Notes: a model not told the origin generated them from the letters alone. 64,000 nt of DNA from Flavobacteriales bacterium (GCA_016124845.1 WGMW01000049.1:1-64000), one strand, 5' to 3'. Positions 1 to 8,412 are shown, numbered from the stretch's first letter. Numbers and translations are program-made.

Positions 1-4
1 CATG

Positions 5-42
5 TCAATTACCCCAACCCTTTCCGCTAAAGATAATGCGTT
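5..42 (+). repeat. 38-bp direct repeat, left copy
   Basis: Exact 38-bp sequence found again, same orientation, at 770-807. The two copies bracket the lipoprotein gene at 232-768. On the plus strand both copies read as an open codon run (ITPTLSAKDNA), which could be a piece of a gene lying left of the window; I cannot identify it. Confidence 0.9.
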
Positions 43-141
43 GGTGCGTCAATGCTCCGTTGGCGTGGGTCGGCCTCCGCACGGTCCTCGATACATCCGC
101 CACAGGCGGACACTCGGACTGACCCGCGCACGGACAGCGCA

Positions 142-186
142 CGGACAGCGCAGAACCGGTAGAGACGCGATGCATCGCGTCTTTAT
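142..186 (+). repeat. Palindromic intergenic repeat, copy 1
   Basis: Contains a perfect 20-bp palindrome at 163-182 (AGACGCGATG and its complement). A diverged copy without the perfect dyad lies at 928-971, preceded in both cases by the same flanking bases. Just before it, 126-150 holds 2.3 tandem copies of an 11-bp unit (gcgcacggaca). The region 43-231 shows no convincing gene; the ORFs across it are repeat read-through. This looks like a dispersed intergenic palindromic element. Confidence 0.7.
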
Positions 187-231
187 TGGTAACGGTATAG
201 GCATTGGGCTTGGGGGGTGGTTGTTTGTTTT

Positions 232-768
232 TCACGGAATGAACTGTTCGTCAATTCGCGTGATTGTTCCGTTTGATACATGAAGAAACAAAAGGGTTTC
301 TGCATGGATATAACTTTCAATTCGGTTCACGTCAAGCGGCTTTGATTCAGGTAATCTTTGTGTGCCATTGTCGTCTATTATGTACTCAACGGATAAGTTT
401 GACCCTAATATGAACGTCCTGAGTTTTGGATTCACATTTGATATGTAGTAACCATCAGTAATATTCGTTATCGTGTCATTGCCGTCTATAAAATAGGCTT
501 GGTCTCGCCTTTCAGCCTCCATAGCTTCTTGACCAGATAAATAGTCAACATAATCGGCTTGGATATAAATATCCGAACCTACCAGTTCAAAGCTTTTTAT
601 ATACGCGTATCTATTTTCGGTAATCGTGTCGATTGGCAATGGTTCATTCTGCTGTTTTAAAACTTCATCTTCACTATCGAGTTTTCCGGAATTGGATTCC
701 GATTCTCGGCAAGCCATCAAGAAAACAATGGTAACCGTCATGTAATAAATTGCCAGTAAATGTCTCAT
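232..768 (-). CDS. Predicted lipoprotein, unknown function
   Basis: A 178-residue protein with a short hydrophobic N-terminus ending in a lipobox (LMAC, Cys20), so it should be lipidated and held on the cell envelope. The mature part is acidic, about 155 residues, with no domain I recognise. The gene stands alone in repeat-rich DNA: its start codon lies only a few bases from the right copy of an exact 38-bp direct repeat, and the other copy lies beyond its 3' end. Its base composition is more AT-rich than the flippase gene on its right. The bracketing repeats suggest it was gained or moved as a unit. That it is a lipoprotein is seen in the sequence; any function would be a guess. Confidence 0.65.
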   Translation of the reverse strand: MRHLLAIYYMTVTIVFLMACRESESNSGKLDSEDEVLKQQNEPLPIDTITENRYAYIKSFELVGSDIYIQADYVDYLSGQEAMEAERRDQAYFIDGNDTITNITDGYYISNVNPKLRTFILGSNLSVEYIIDDNGTQRLPESKPLDVNRIESYIHAETLLFLHVSNGTITRIDEQFIP

Positions 769-769
769 T

Positions 770-807
770 TCAATTACCCCAACCCTTTCCGCTAAAGATA
801 ATGCGTT
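770..807 (+). repeat. 38-bp direct repeat, right copy
   Basis: Exact copy of 5-42, same orientation. It abuts the start codon of the lipoprotein gene, so promoter and ribosome-binding signals of that gene must lie in or just beyond the repeat. After the repeat the plus frame stays protein-like for a few codons (NAFEAADRYK) and then decays. Confidence 0.9.
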
Positions 808-865
808 TGAAGCTGCCGACCGTTACAAACTCTCCCCGTCACTTCTCCCTTCGCTCGAAGCGCCA

Positions 866-889
866 CCCCTCTCTTCGCGAAGAGAGGGG
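866..889. repeat. Perfect 24-bp palindrome
   Basis: CCCCTCTCTTCG followed directly by its reverse complement, with no loop. It lies in a gene-free stretch (808-1235) that otherwise holds only the second palindromic repeat and an insertion-sequence remnant. No T-tract follows on either strand, so it is not a standard terminator; it is more likely a dispersed palindromic repeat. Confidence 0.75.
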
Positions 890-927
890 AAAGACTCCGA
901 TCAGGAGTCAGGGGTGAGTTGCAAGCA

Positions 928-971
928 CCGACAGCATAGAACCTGTAGAGACGCGATTCATCGCGACTTTA
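928..971 (+). repeat. Palindromic intergenic repeat, copy 2
   Basis: Diverged copy of 142-186: shared blocks GACAGC, AGAACC and GTAGAGACGCGAT, with a few substitutions that break the perfect dyad. With the 38-bp repeats it gives the same order of elements (38-mer, spacer, palindrome) on each side of the lipoprotein gene. Confidence 0.65.
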
Positions 972-1057
972 TGGTGGATGGTGGGCGGGTAGCCATGCAT
1001 GGTGGCTGCAGAAACCGCTTGAGCATCGGGGCAAGGACGAAGTGCTTGCCGCCCAGT

Positions 1058-1202
1058 TCCGTTCTTCAATTTCTCTATCGCCTCCTTCTCATAGGTGGTG
1101 TAATTGAATCTGTCTTTCTCTATTTCTTCCATTTTTCTGTGTCTATCTGGTTATCAAGTCTATCTATCTGAGAACTGACACAGTTTATTGAACAGACTCT
1201 GG
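1058..1202 (-). mobile_element. Decayed end of an IS256-type insertion sequence
   Basis: Read on the minus strand, 1171-1202 resembles the terminal sequence of Bacteroidota IS256-family elements (GAGTCTGTTCAATAAACTG, followed by TGTCAG). A start codon at 1132 then opens about 25 codons (MEEIEKDRFNYTTYEKEAI) that resemble the N-terminus of IS256 transposases. After about residue 25 the frame runs into unrelated repeat DNA, so the transposase is cut off. The element cannot move by itself. The family call rests on memory of family patterns, not a search. Confidence 0.5.
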
Positions 1203-1235
1203 TTCCGAACCTTCCTCAAATAAAGCAGGGTGCTG

Positions 1236-2660
1236 TCAGGAAACCGATTCCCGAATGGTCTTCAGTTCGGTGGCGGTGGAGGCCAAGGTGAGGATGCCCC
1301 CCACCACAAGGGTAAGGATGGCGGCCACTTGCCACGACTGCGAACGCAGGAAGTAGGCGCTGACGGCCACCAACAGGGAGGCGCCCGCCAGCATGGCAAA
1401 GCTGCCCGTCAGTTTCATGCGGAAGGTGCGGATGCCCACGGCCAACTGCAATAGGAATCCGATGGTCTGGGTGGTAAGGCAGGTGATGGCCGCCCCGTAA
1501 GCCCCATATTTCGGAATGAAGATGAGGTTGAACACCACACTTACAACCACCGTTACCAACGCAATGGTGTTGAGGTGTCTGAGGCTGCCATTGGCCGTAA
1601 GGAGCGTGCCCACCACATATACCCCCGCCATGGGAATGAGCGAGAACATGAGCGTGGCCAGCACGGTGGCAGCCTCCTCGGCATGTTCGTGGTACATCAG
1701 CCCCATCAGTTCGCGCCCATGGAACAGGCAGATGATGCCCAAGGTGAACGCGGGAATGAGGATGAGTTTCATGGAAACGCGTACCAGCGGCACCACGTCC
1801 TCTTTCAGCTTGATCATGCGCGAGAACATGGGCAGCAGCAGCCCCGCAAACAGGTAGGCCATCATGTTGCTGGCATCCAGCAGGCGGAAGGCCTGCGCGT
1901 AGATTCCCGACTGCGTTTTGCCATCGGGCAACAGGCGTTCTATCAGCACCGAATCGATGCGACCGTAAATGCTCATCAGCAGAATGAGCAATGCGAACGG
2001 CAGACTCTGCTTGAGGATGACCCGCAGGATGGAAAGGTTCCACCCGAAGGAAAAACCGTTTCCGTATTTGAGAATGACACCAAGCGCAGCCAGCGCGGTA
2101 ATGGCGTACGAGGCGGTTTGCAGGTACACGAACCACTCTATCTGAAAGGGCTGCGTGCGGTTGCCGGCCCACAGTATCCATCCGCAGGAGACGATCATCA
2201 GCAGGCGGTCGAGGATGGAGATGGTGCTATCGATCTTGAACAGGTGCAAGCCCGAAATATTGGACCGCAGGAACAGGATGAACGAGAGCAGGAACTGGTT
2301 GAAGCAGAGCAGCCCCAGCATTTGCAGTTGCGCTTCGGAGTAGTGGAGAAACCAGGCAGCCAGCAGGCAGATGATGAAGTATGCGATGGCCAACAGCAGT
2401 CGCAGCGCCACAATGCGTGGGAAGTATTTGCCCAGCAAATGCTGATGCTGCGAAATGTTGCGGTTGTTGAAGTTGCTGATGCCCAGATCGAGCAGAATAT
2501 TGAGGATGAGGGCGAAATTGAACAGCGCGAAGTACGAACCGTAGGCTTCGGCACCCACTTCGTTCTGCACCACACGGTCAATGCCGAAGATCCAGAACGG
2601 TTTCACCAGCAGGTTGAGAAACAGTAGGAACGCGAGGTTGGATAGGAATTTCCGCTGCAT
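1236..2660 (-). CDS. Polysaccharide flippase (MOP/Wzx-type membrane protein)
   Basis: A 474-residue integral membrane protein with about 12-14 hydrophobic segments and the N-terminal pattern of the oligosaccharide flippase (Wzx/RfbX) branch of the MOP exporter superfamily, including an early GxxxYGxYFALFNF-type helix. Known members flip lipid-linked sugar repeat units across the inner membrane for surface polysaccharide assembly. I chose the ATG at 2660; an upstream TTG would add only four residues. A divergent glycosyltransferase gene starts 270 bp away, which fits a role in surface glycan synthesis. The glycan itself cannot be deduced, because the usual large cluster is not present here. 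Confidence 0.85.
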   Translation of the reverse strand: MQRKFLSNLAFLLFLNLLVKPFWIFGIDRVVQNEVGAEAYGSYFALFNFALILNILLDLGISNFNNRNISQHQHLLGKYFPRIVALRLLLAIAYFIICLLAAWFLHYSEAQLQMLGLLCFNQFLLSFILFLRSNISGLHLFKIDSTISILDRLLMIVSCGWILWAGNRTQPFQIEWFVYLQTASYAITALAALGVILKYGNGFSFGWNLSILRVILKQSLPFALLILLMSIYGRIDSVLIERLLPDGKTQSGIYAQAFRLLDASNMMAYLFAGLLLPMFSRMIKLKEDVVPLVRVSMKLILIPAFTLGIICLFHGRELMGLMYHEHAEEAATVLATLMFSLIPMAGVYVVGTLLTANGSLRHLNTIALVTVVVSVVFNLIFIPKYGAYGAAITCLTTQTIGFLLQLAVGIRTFRMKLTGSFAMLAGASLLVAVSAYFLRSQSWQVAAILTLVVGGILTLASTATELKTIRESVS

Positions 2661-2930
2661 GGCCGTTGGCAAATGTAATACACCAAGACGGTGAAAGCCG
2701 ATGTCTATTGTTTCCTGCCGGATGTAATCATCTGGAAAGCCGAGACGCTTCGTTCCTCAGCGAAACAGATAGAGGTTGCGACATTTTCCGCTTGTTTCCC
2801 TGACGAAGGAAGAGCCTTTTTGTCCTGCCCTGTTCGGTCAAGGTTTCTTGGGAGTGCACACATATTGCCAAGCAGGGGGTGAGTTGAAAGTGACAGACCA
2901 CGGCAGTAGAGCTTTTATTACATTGCTGCC

Positions 2931-4058
2931 GTGCGAATTGCGGTCAATACACGGCTATTGCTGAAGGGAAAACTGGAGGGTCTGGGACGGTTTACGGCCG
3001 AAACCCTCCGCCACATGACCGCAGCGCATCCCGAGCACGAGTTCTTCTTCATATTCGATAGGGCGTATGACGAGGAGTTCGTATTCTCCAAGAACGTGAC
3101 ACCCGTGGTGGTGGCGCCACCCGCGCGCCATCCCGTTCTCTGGCACGTGTGGTTCGAGCTCTCCCTGCCCAAGGTGCTCAAAAGATTAAAACCCGACCTG
3201 TTCCTTTCGCCCGATGGGTTTCTCTCCCTGCGGTCGGATGTGGTGAGCCTGCCCGTCATCCACGACCTCAATTTCGTGCACAACCCGCAGGACCTTGCCC
3301 GATCGCATGCGTGGTTCTACAACCGTTATTTCTGGCAGTATGCGCAGAAGGCCAAGCGCATCGCCACGGTTTCGGAGTTCTCCAAGCACGATATTGCCAA
3401 GCAGTACAATATTCCGTTGGAGAAGATAGATGTGGTTTACAACGGGGTTTCGGAACGGTTCAGTCCCATCAACGAGGAACAGAAACGTGCCGTGAGGAAC
3501 ACGTGGACAGCAGGAACGCCTTATTTCATCTACGTGGGTTCCATCCACCAGCGCAAGAACATCGAGCGCATGTTGGCCGCCTACGACCAATTCAGAAAGG
3601 AGCAGGAAACACCGTTCAAGTTCGTATTGGTGGGCAACCGCAAGTGGTGGACCGATTCCATGCAGCATGCGCTGGACGCGATGGAGCATAAGGACGAGGT
3701 GATATTCGCGGGCCGCGTGTCCGATGAAGACCTCAACGGATTGCTGTCGGCAGCCGTGGCCAATGTGTATGTGAGCACCTTCGAAGGGTTCGGCATTCCG
3801 ATCATCGAGGCGTTTCAGGCCGAAGTACCCGTGATCACTGCCAACACCACCAGCATGCCCGAGATAGCGGGCGATGCCGCCTTGGTGGTCGATCCGTATG
3901 ATGTGGCGGCCATCACCAATGCCATGCTGGAAGTTTCCAATTCAGAAGCGTTGCGAAAACAGCTGATAGCAAGCGGGAAGGAACGCGCCAAGCTCTTCAC
4001 GTGGCAGCGCACGGCCAATTTGCTTTGGGAAAGTATTGAGGCGACCGTGGCCAGCTGA
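2931..4058 (+). CDS. Glycosyltransferase, GT4-like
   Basis: A 375-residue GT-B fold glycosyltransferase. The C-terminal half carries the family's nucleotide-sugar signature: YVGSIHQRKN (start of the second Rossmann domain), a GRVSDEDL segment, and the E-x7-E motif EGFGIPIIE at residues 285-293. The start is a GTG, supported by the conserved MRIAVNTRLL opening. It probably adds a sugar to a lipid-linked or surface glycan at the inner face of the cytoplasmic membrane, working with the divergent flippase. Acceptor and donor sugars are unknown. The 2673-2930 spacer upstream shows no gene and must hold both divergent promoters, though I see no clear consensus box. Confidence 0.9.
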   Translation: MRIAVNTRLLLKGKLEGLGRFTAETLRHMTAAHPEHEFFFIFDRAYDEEFVFSKNVTPVVVAPPARHPVLWHVWFELSLPKVLKRLKPDLFLSPDGFLSLRSDVVSLPVIHDLNFVHNPQDLARSHAWFYNRYFWQYAQKAKRIATVSEFSKHDIAKQYNIPLEKIDVVYNGVSERFSPINEEQKRAVRNTWTAGTPYFIYVGSIHQRKNIERMLAAYDQFRKEQETPFKFVLVGNRKWWTDSMQHALDAMEHKDEVIFAGRVSDEDLNGLLSAAVANVYVSTFEGFGIPIIEAFQAEVPVITANTTSMPEIAGDAALVVDPYDVAAITNAMLEVSNSEALRKQLIASGKERAKLFTWQRTANLLWESIEATVAS

Positions 4059-4101
4059 TCTGTCATGCTGTCCGCTTGAGGTGGATCAGCATTTGAACCC
4101 A

Positions 4102-4133
4102 AATAGACCCTGAAACAAGTTCAGGGTGACGGT
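4102..4133 (+). repeat. Dispersed hairpin repeat, copy 1
   Basis: Contains the stem ACCCTGAA / TTCAGGGT around a 5-nt loop. An exact 32-bp copy in inverted orientation lies at 45926-45957, more than 41 kb away. It sits between the convergent glycosyltransferase and ybaB genes, a typical position for REP-like elements; it lacks a good T-tract. Confidence 0.8.
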
Positions 4134-4149
4134 GATAAAGACGCGAGCA

Positions 4150-4449
4150 TCAGAACAGGCCGAGCCCACCCATCATACCTCCGGCCATGCCGCGCATCTC
4201 GCTTTCGAAAACACCTTCGGCATTCGCCAGCGCCTGATTGGTGGCCATCAGTACAAGTTCCGCAATTTCCTCGTTGTCGGCATTCTCGTAGATCTCCTTC
4301 GGAATGATCACTTCCTTGATCTTGCGGTTACCGCTCGAGATCACGGTCACGCCTTGGCATTCGCCTTTCACCGAAATGTTGTCCATGCGCTCTTTGGCAG
4401 CATCCATCTGCTCCTTCATCTGCTGGAGCTGTTTCATTTTATCAAACAT
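4150..4449 (-). CDS. ybaB: YbaB/EbfC nucleoid-associated protein
   Basis: A 99-residue protein of the YbaB/EbfC family, small dimeric DNA-binding proteins that associate with the nucleoid. Visible family features are the N-terminal coiled helix (FDKMKQLQQMKEQM), the central strand region around VISSGNRKIKEVIIP, the helix NEEIAELVLMATNQALA, and the glycine/methionine-rich C-terminal tail (GMAGGMMGGLG). Length matches the family. It lies 6 bp downstream of a small unknown gene and probably shares its transcript. In many genomes ybaB sits next to recR or dnaX; here it does not. Confidence 0.93.
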   Translation of the reverse strand: MFDKMKQLQQMKEQMDAAKERMDNISVKGECQGVTVISSGNRKIKEVIIPKEIYENADNEEIAELVLMATNQALANAEGVFESEMRGMAGGMMGGLGLF

Positions 4450-4455
4450 GGGAAA

Positions 4456-4662
4456 CTATTCCTTGTCGGGGTCGGATTTGACCTTCGAGTTCTTGGTTAA
4501 GAGTTTGATCCTGTGGTCAATGAGGCGGCTCATATCATCTTCCTGATCGGCAATGGAAGGGTAGATGCTGGTAGAGATGATCTCTGGACAGAGTTCCTTG
4601 ATGGAACGGTTGAGGTCTTCAACCTCTTCCATGATCTCTTTGAGAAGGCTTTCCTTTTCCAC
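4456..4662 (-). CDS. Small acidic hypothetical protein upstream of ybaB
   Basis: A short, charged, helical protein of about 68 residues if the GTG at 4662 is used. The frame stays open to a TTG at 4698, and an ATG at 4632 would shorten it. It ends 6 bp before ybaB, so the two are probably co-transcribed. The sequence (KEIMEEVEDLNRSIKEL, then a lysine-rich tail) suggests a coiled coil. I do not recognise the family and the start is uncertain, but the tight spacing with ybaB and lack of a better frame support a real gene. Confidence 0.5.
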   Translation of the reverse strand: MEKESLLKEIMEEVEDLNRSIKELCPEIISTSIYPSIADQEDDMSRLIDHRIKLLTKNSKVKSDPDKE

Positions 4663-4740
4663 GGACCCAAAAGTATCTGTGCCACAGGTGGATGCCAAGG
4701 AAAAACGGGAAAAGATCTCAACGATCGATCAACCGATTCT

Positions 4741-5475
4741 TCACTCATCTGCCCATGGCATGCCACGCATAAAGCGGTCTTTCCATGGGTAGAGTGGTTG
4801 GCCGTTGTCATCGGTCAGGTCGCGCACGTCCGCTATCCATTTGGCTGGGCTGCCGAACAATTGCGAGGAGTCGTCAAAACTCTCCAGCACCAGCGAATGC
4901 GCCCCGATGAGGCAGTTCTCACCGATGGTCACATTTCCCACAATGGATGATTGAATACCCACTTGCGTGTAGCTGTGGATGGTCGGTCCTTTCACCATTT
5001 CGGTTGGTGGATGGGTGTCGTTGGCAAGCACCACGTTCGGGTAGATGAACACGAAATCGCGCAGCGTGGAATACTGGCACAGATGAACATTGCTGTGCAG
5101 GTGGCAATGGTTGCCCATTTCCAAGAAGCCCTGAAGGTCAGAACCCGTTCCAATACGGCAATGGTTGCCGATCACCGATGCTTCGCGAATGGTGACGCGA
5201 TGGCCCGTTTCGAAATCTGAGCCGATGCTCACACCTGCGTAAATGATGCTGTGGCTGCGGATCAACGAATCGGGGCCGATCTCGGTGGTCGGGTTCTCGT
5301 ATTCCTCCGTTCGGTAGTAGTCCGATGTCGGTTCTCCTATTACGCAGTTGTTGGCAATGGTGGTGTTGTCGCCTATCACCACATGGTCGTAAATGACGGT
5401 ATCATCTCCGATGCGGACATTCTTGCCCAATTTCGCCAGCGGACTTATCCGCACGTTGATGCCGTTGAACTTCAA
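4741..5475 (-). CDS. Hexapeptide-repeat acyl/acetyltransferase (left-handed beta-helix)
   Basis: A 244-residue protein built from hexapeptide repeats of the [IV]Gxxxx type from about residue 10 to 205 (for example KNVRIGDDTVIYDHVVIGDN), the hallmark of LpxA/LpxD and sugar N-acetyltransferases. A histidine-rich turn (MGNHCHLHSN) in mid-protein is a candidate active site. After the helix comes the GSPAKWI segment usual near the end of sugar acetyltransferases. It probably N- or O-acylates a nucleotide sugar for surface glycan synthesis. It lies 9 bp downstream of a membrane zinc-ribbon gene, suggesting co-transcription. The exact substrate cannot be assigned. Confidence 0.85.
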   Translation of the reverse strand: MKFNGINVRISPLAKLGKNVRIGDDTVIYDHVVIGDNTTIANNCVIGEPTSDYYRTEEYENPTTEIGPDSLIRSHSIIYAGVSIGSDFETGHRVTIREASVIGNHCRIGTGSDLQGFLEMGNHCHLHSNVHLCQYSTLRDFVFIYPNVVLANDTHPPTEMVKGPTIHSYTQVGIQSSIVGNVTIGENCLIGAHSLVLESFDDSSQLFGSPAKWIADVRDLTDDNGQPLYPWKDRFMRGMPWADE

Positions 5476-5484
5476 TGGATGCGT

Positions 5485-5808
5485 TTATAGGTCTTCTTCA
5501 GTCTCGTCCTTAAAGGCACTCGACCTCTTTCTGTCCTTGATCTCAAACGCCTGTCCTTCCCAATAGCAGGTGTAGCAGCGGTACCGCTTCACAGGCAGAA
5601 TACCGAATGTGAGGGTTTTCAACAGGCGGTCGCCAGCTGTGCGCTGCGCCCGTTTCAGTTCACCCGAACAGTTCGGGCATTTCTTGATCTTGTAATAGTT
5701 GGAAAATCGCAGAAGGAAAATGAAGATGATGTAGATGACGAAAATGATGGCAAACCAACGCAGCAGAAGCAGGGCAAAGGCCACATAATCTATCTCATCG
5801 GGTCTCAT
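5485..5808 (-). CDS. Small membrane protein with zinc-ribbon cysteines
   Basis: A 107-residue protein with one strong transmembrane segment (residues 9-33), followed by a cytoplasmic part with two CxxC pairs: CPNC near residue 39 and CYTC near residue 79. The four cysteines are spaced as in a zinc ribbon. The tail is highly charged. It is placed directly upstream of the hexapeptide acyltransferase. I do not know the family beyond membrane-anchored zinc ribbon; it may be structural or regulatory. Confidence 0.7.
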   Translation of the reverse strand: MRPDEIDYVAFALLLLRWFAIIFVIYIIFIFLLRFSNYYKIKKCPNCSGELKRAQRTAGDRLLKTLTFGILPVKRYRCYTCYWEGQAFEIKDRKRSSAFKDETEEDL

Positions 5809-5902
5809 AATGGCTGGCTAAGTTAGAATCTCTGAGGGTTTCAACTTCATCCGATTCCAATGCTTCCTGTAAATCCTCATATTTGACGTGAAATCTACCG
5901 CA

Positions 5903-7537
5903 ATGAAGAAGCTATCCTATCTCATTCTTAGCGCAGCACTTGTTGCTGGATGCAAGCAAGCGCCAAAGCAGGAACAACCGCAGGAAGAGAAACCCACCAC
6001 TCCAGACTATTCGAACGTGTACACCGAATTCACACTTACCACCGATGTTTCGCAGCTTACCGAAGATGAGAAGGCGGTGATCCCGATCCTGATCGAGGCT
6101 GCCAAGATCATGGACGGCCTTTTCTGGCAGGAAGCCTACGGAGACAAGGATGCACTGCTTTCGAGTATTGCCGATGCGCAACTTCGTAGCTATGCCGAGA
6201 TCAACTACGGTCCGTGGGACCGATTGGATGGCGACAAACCTTTCATTGACGGGGTGGGCGAGAAGCCGCTCGGTTCGGGATTCTACCCGACCGATATGAC
6301 CAAAGAGGAGTTTGAGTCGTGGGACAACGCTGACAAGACCTCGCTTTACACCTTCGTGAAGCGCGATGCGGAAGGAAAACTCCAGACCGAATGGTACCAT
6401 GAGCGTTTTGCCGAGCAGGTGAACCGCGCAGCCGATCTGCTCGATAGCGCAGCCACCATCACCAAAGAGAAAGAATTCAGGAAATATCTGACCGAGCGTG
6501 CCAAGGCGTTGCGTTCGGATGAATACTACACCAGCGACATTGCATGGATGGATATGACGCAGAACGGATTGGATTGCATCATCGGACCCATTGAAAATTA
6601 CGAGGACAAGCTTTACAACTACAAGGCTGCGCACGAGGCGTATGTGCTTGTAAAGGACAAGGAATGGACGAAGCGATTGGCGAAATACGCTGCATTGCTG
6701 CCCAAATTGCAGGAAGGGCTTCCCGTGCCATTGGAATACAAGACCGAGAAACCAGGCCGCGATTCGCAGCTGGGTGCGTATGACGTGGTCTATTATGCGG
6801 GCGATTGCAACGCAGGGAGTAAGACCATAGCCGTGAATCTTCCGAACGATGAGAACGTGCAATTGGAGAAGGGAACGCGCAGGTTGCAACTGAAGAATGC
6901 CATGCGCGCCAAGTACGATAAGATCCTGGTGGACATTGCCAAGGAGTTGATCGTGGAAGACCAGTTGAAGCACATCACGTTCGAAGCGTTCTTCGGAAAT
7001 ACCATGTTCCACGAAGTGGCGCACGGACTGGGCATCAAGAACACGCTCAGCGGTAAGGGAACGGTTCGGGAAGCACTACAGGAAGAGTTCTCAGCCTTGG
7101 AAGAAGGCAAGGCCGATATTCTGGGGCTCTACATGGTAACGGAGCTTTACGAGATGGGCGAGATCACCGAAGGAACCGTGATGGACAATTACGTGACCTT
7201 CCTCGCAGGCATTTTCCGAAGCGTGCGTTTCGGGGCCAGCAGCGCGCATGGACGGGCAAATATGGTCCGGTTCAACTACTTTAAGGAGCATGGTGCGTTT
7301 ACGAAGGAACACGGTAAGTACCGCGTCAATTTCGAACGCATGCAGGAGGCCATGAACTCGCTGAGCGAACTCATCCTGAAGCTTCAGGGAGATGGCGACA
7401 AGGAAGGTGTCATCAATCTGATGGATGTGATGGGCAACGTTCCGCAAGACCTGCAGGCCGACCTCGACCGACTGAAGGAAGCGAACATCCCGGTAGATGT
7501 GGTGTTCAATCAGGGAACACAGGTCCTCGGACTTTAG
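5903..7537 (+). CDS. M49-like (dipeptidyl-peptidase III-type) zinc peptidase lipoprotein
   Basis: A protein of about 544 residues with a signal peptide and lipobox (LVAGC), so probably anchored in the envelope. The zinc site is visible: HEVAH at residues 370-374, and about 25 residues later EEGKAD (400-405), matching the second motif EExxxD of dipeptidyl-peptidase III proteins. The classical M49 motif is HExxGH, so this belongs to the variant branch with plain HExxH. Expected activity is removal of dipeptides from peptide N-termini, for nutrition or peptide turnover. I chose the ATG at 5903 because it gives a clean lipoprotein signal; a GTG at 5888 is in frame upstream. Confidence 0.85.
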   Translation: MKKLSYLILSAALVAGCKQAPKQEQPQEEKPTTPDYSNVYTEFTLTTDVSQLTEDEKAVIPILIEAAKIMDGLFWQEAYGDKDALLSSIADAQLRSYAEINYGPWDRLDGDKPFIDGVGEKPLGSGFYPTDMTKEEFESWDNADKTSLYTFVKRDAEGKLQTEWYHERFAEQVNRAADLLDSAATITKEKEFRKYLTERAKALRSDEYYTSDIAWMDMTQNGLDCIIGPIENYEDKLYNYKAAHEAYVLVKDKEWTKRLAKYAALLPKLQEGLPVPLEYKTEKPGRDSQLGAYDVVYYAGDCNAGSKTIAVNLPNDENVQLEKGTRRLQLKNAMRAKYDKILVDIAKELIVEDQLKHITFEAFFGNTMFHEVAHGLGIKNTLSGKGTVREALQEEFSALEEGKADILGLYMVTELYEMGEITEGTVMDNYVTFLAGIFRSVRFGASSAHGRANMVRFNYFKEHGAFTKEHGKYRVNFERMQEAMNSLSELILKLQGDGDKEGVINLMDVMGNVPQDLQADLDRLKEANIPVDVVFNQGTQVLGL

Positions 7538-7576
7538 TCCATCATTTCTAATTCATAATTCATCATTACTAATTGA

Positions 7577-8341
7577 ATGATCACCGTTATATCACCCGCC
7601 AAAAAACTCGACTACGCATCTGAAACCTGTACCGAAGAATTCACCATTCCCGAAGGATTGGACCGCTCGGCACAGCTTATCAATAAGCTCCAAAAGACAT
7701 CGAAGAAGCAGATAGGGGAGTTGATGGACCTGAGTACCAATCTGGTGAATCTGAACGCGGAACGCTATGCCAATTGGACGCCCGATTTCACGGAAGGGGA
7801 GACGCGTCAGGCCATCCTTGCTTTCAAAGGCGATGTGTATCAGGGAATGAAGAATGAAGAACTCACGCCTACCGATCTGAAATACGCGCAGGACCATCTG
7901 CGTATTCTCAGCGGGCTACACGGGCTGCTGCGCCCGTTGGATCTGATAAAACCTTACCGTTTGGAGATGGGAACGAAGCTTTCCGTTCGTGGCAAGAAAG
8001 ACCTCTATGGGTTTTGGGGAGATGAGATCACAAACCGCTTGAACGCGGCCTTGGAAGCCTCAGGGAACGACACGCTTTGCAACCTCGCCAGTGGCGAATA
8101 TTTCAAGGCAGTGAATACCAAGAAGCTGAAAGGCAAGGTCATTACACCTGTGTTCAAAGACCTGAAGAACGGGCAATTGAAGGTGATCTTCCTCTACGCC
8201 AAGCAGGCGCGCGGCATGATGACGGGCTACATTCTCCGCAACCGCATCAACAAGGCTGAAGACCTGAAGAACTTCTCAGATGGTGGTTACTGTTTTGACG
8301 AGAACCTTTCGGACGGAGAGACGTGGGTGTTTACGAGGTAA
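7577..8341 (+). CDS. yaaA: Peroxide stress protein YaaA (DUF328/UPF0246)
   Basis: A 254-residue cytoplasmic protein matching YaaA along its full length: MITVISPAKKLDY at the N-terminus, the LxxFxGDVYxG segment (AFKGDVYQGM), HLRILSGLHGLLRPLDLI, YRLEMGTKL, and a C-terminal FSDGGYCFDENLSD. In E. coli YaaA lowers free iron and protects DNA during hydrogen peroxide stress. It follows the peptidase gene by 39 bp and ends at a strong hairpin, so the two may form one transcript. Confidence 0.95.
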   Translation: MITVISPAKKLDYASETCTEEFTIPEGLDRSAQLINKLQKTSKKQIGELMDLSTNLVNLNAERYANWTPDFTEGETRQAILAFKGDVYQGMKNEELTPTDLKYAQDHLRILSGLHGLLRPLDLIKPYRLEMGTKLSVRGKKDLYGFWGDEITNRLNAALEASGNDTLCNLASGEYFKAVNTKKLKGKVITPVFKDLKNGQLKVIFLYAKQARGMMTGYILRNRINKAEDLKNFSDGGYCFDENLSDGETWVFTR

Positions 8342-8382
8342 TTAGGGGCGAAGTAAGTTCATTGGTAATTTTCAGTTAAAAA

Positions 8383-8412
8383 AAGACCGTCAAACCAAAG
8401 TTTGACGGTCTT
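8383..8412 (-). terminator. Rho-independent terminator (convergent genes)
   Basis: A perfect 13-bp stem (AAGACCGTCAAAC) with a 4-nt loop. On the minus strand it is followed by a run of T residues, so it should end the transcript from the surface-protein/protease pair. On the plus strand it could also weakly end yaaA. Confidence 0.9.

Noticed and set aside
2-283. Open frames on both strands across the repeat region at the left edge
   Set aside because: They run through palindromic and tandem repeats and encode Arg/His/Gly-rich low-quality protein; only the 38-bp repeat part looks coding.
866-889. Terminator
   Set aside because: Perfect palindrome with no loop and no T-tract on either strand, and no gene ends nearby.
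1575-2627. 350-residue plus-strand frame
   Set aside because: Antisense to the flippase gene and rich in His, Gln and Arg, as expected for a shadow of a membrane-protein gene.
5912-7024. 370-residue minus-strand frame
   Set aside because: Antisense shadow of the M49-like peptidase gene, which has clear catalytic motifs.
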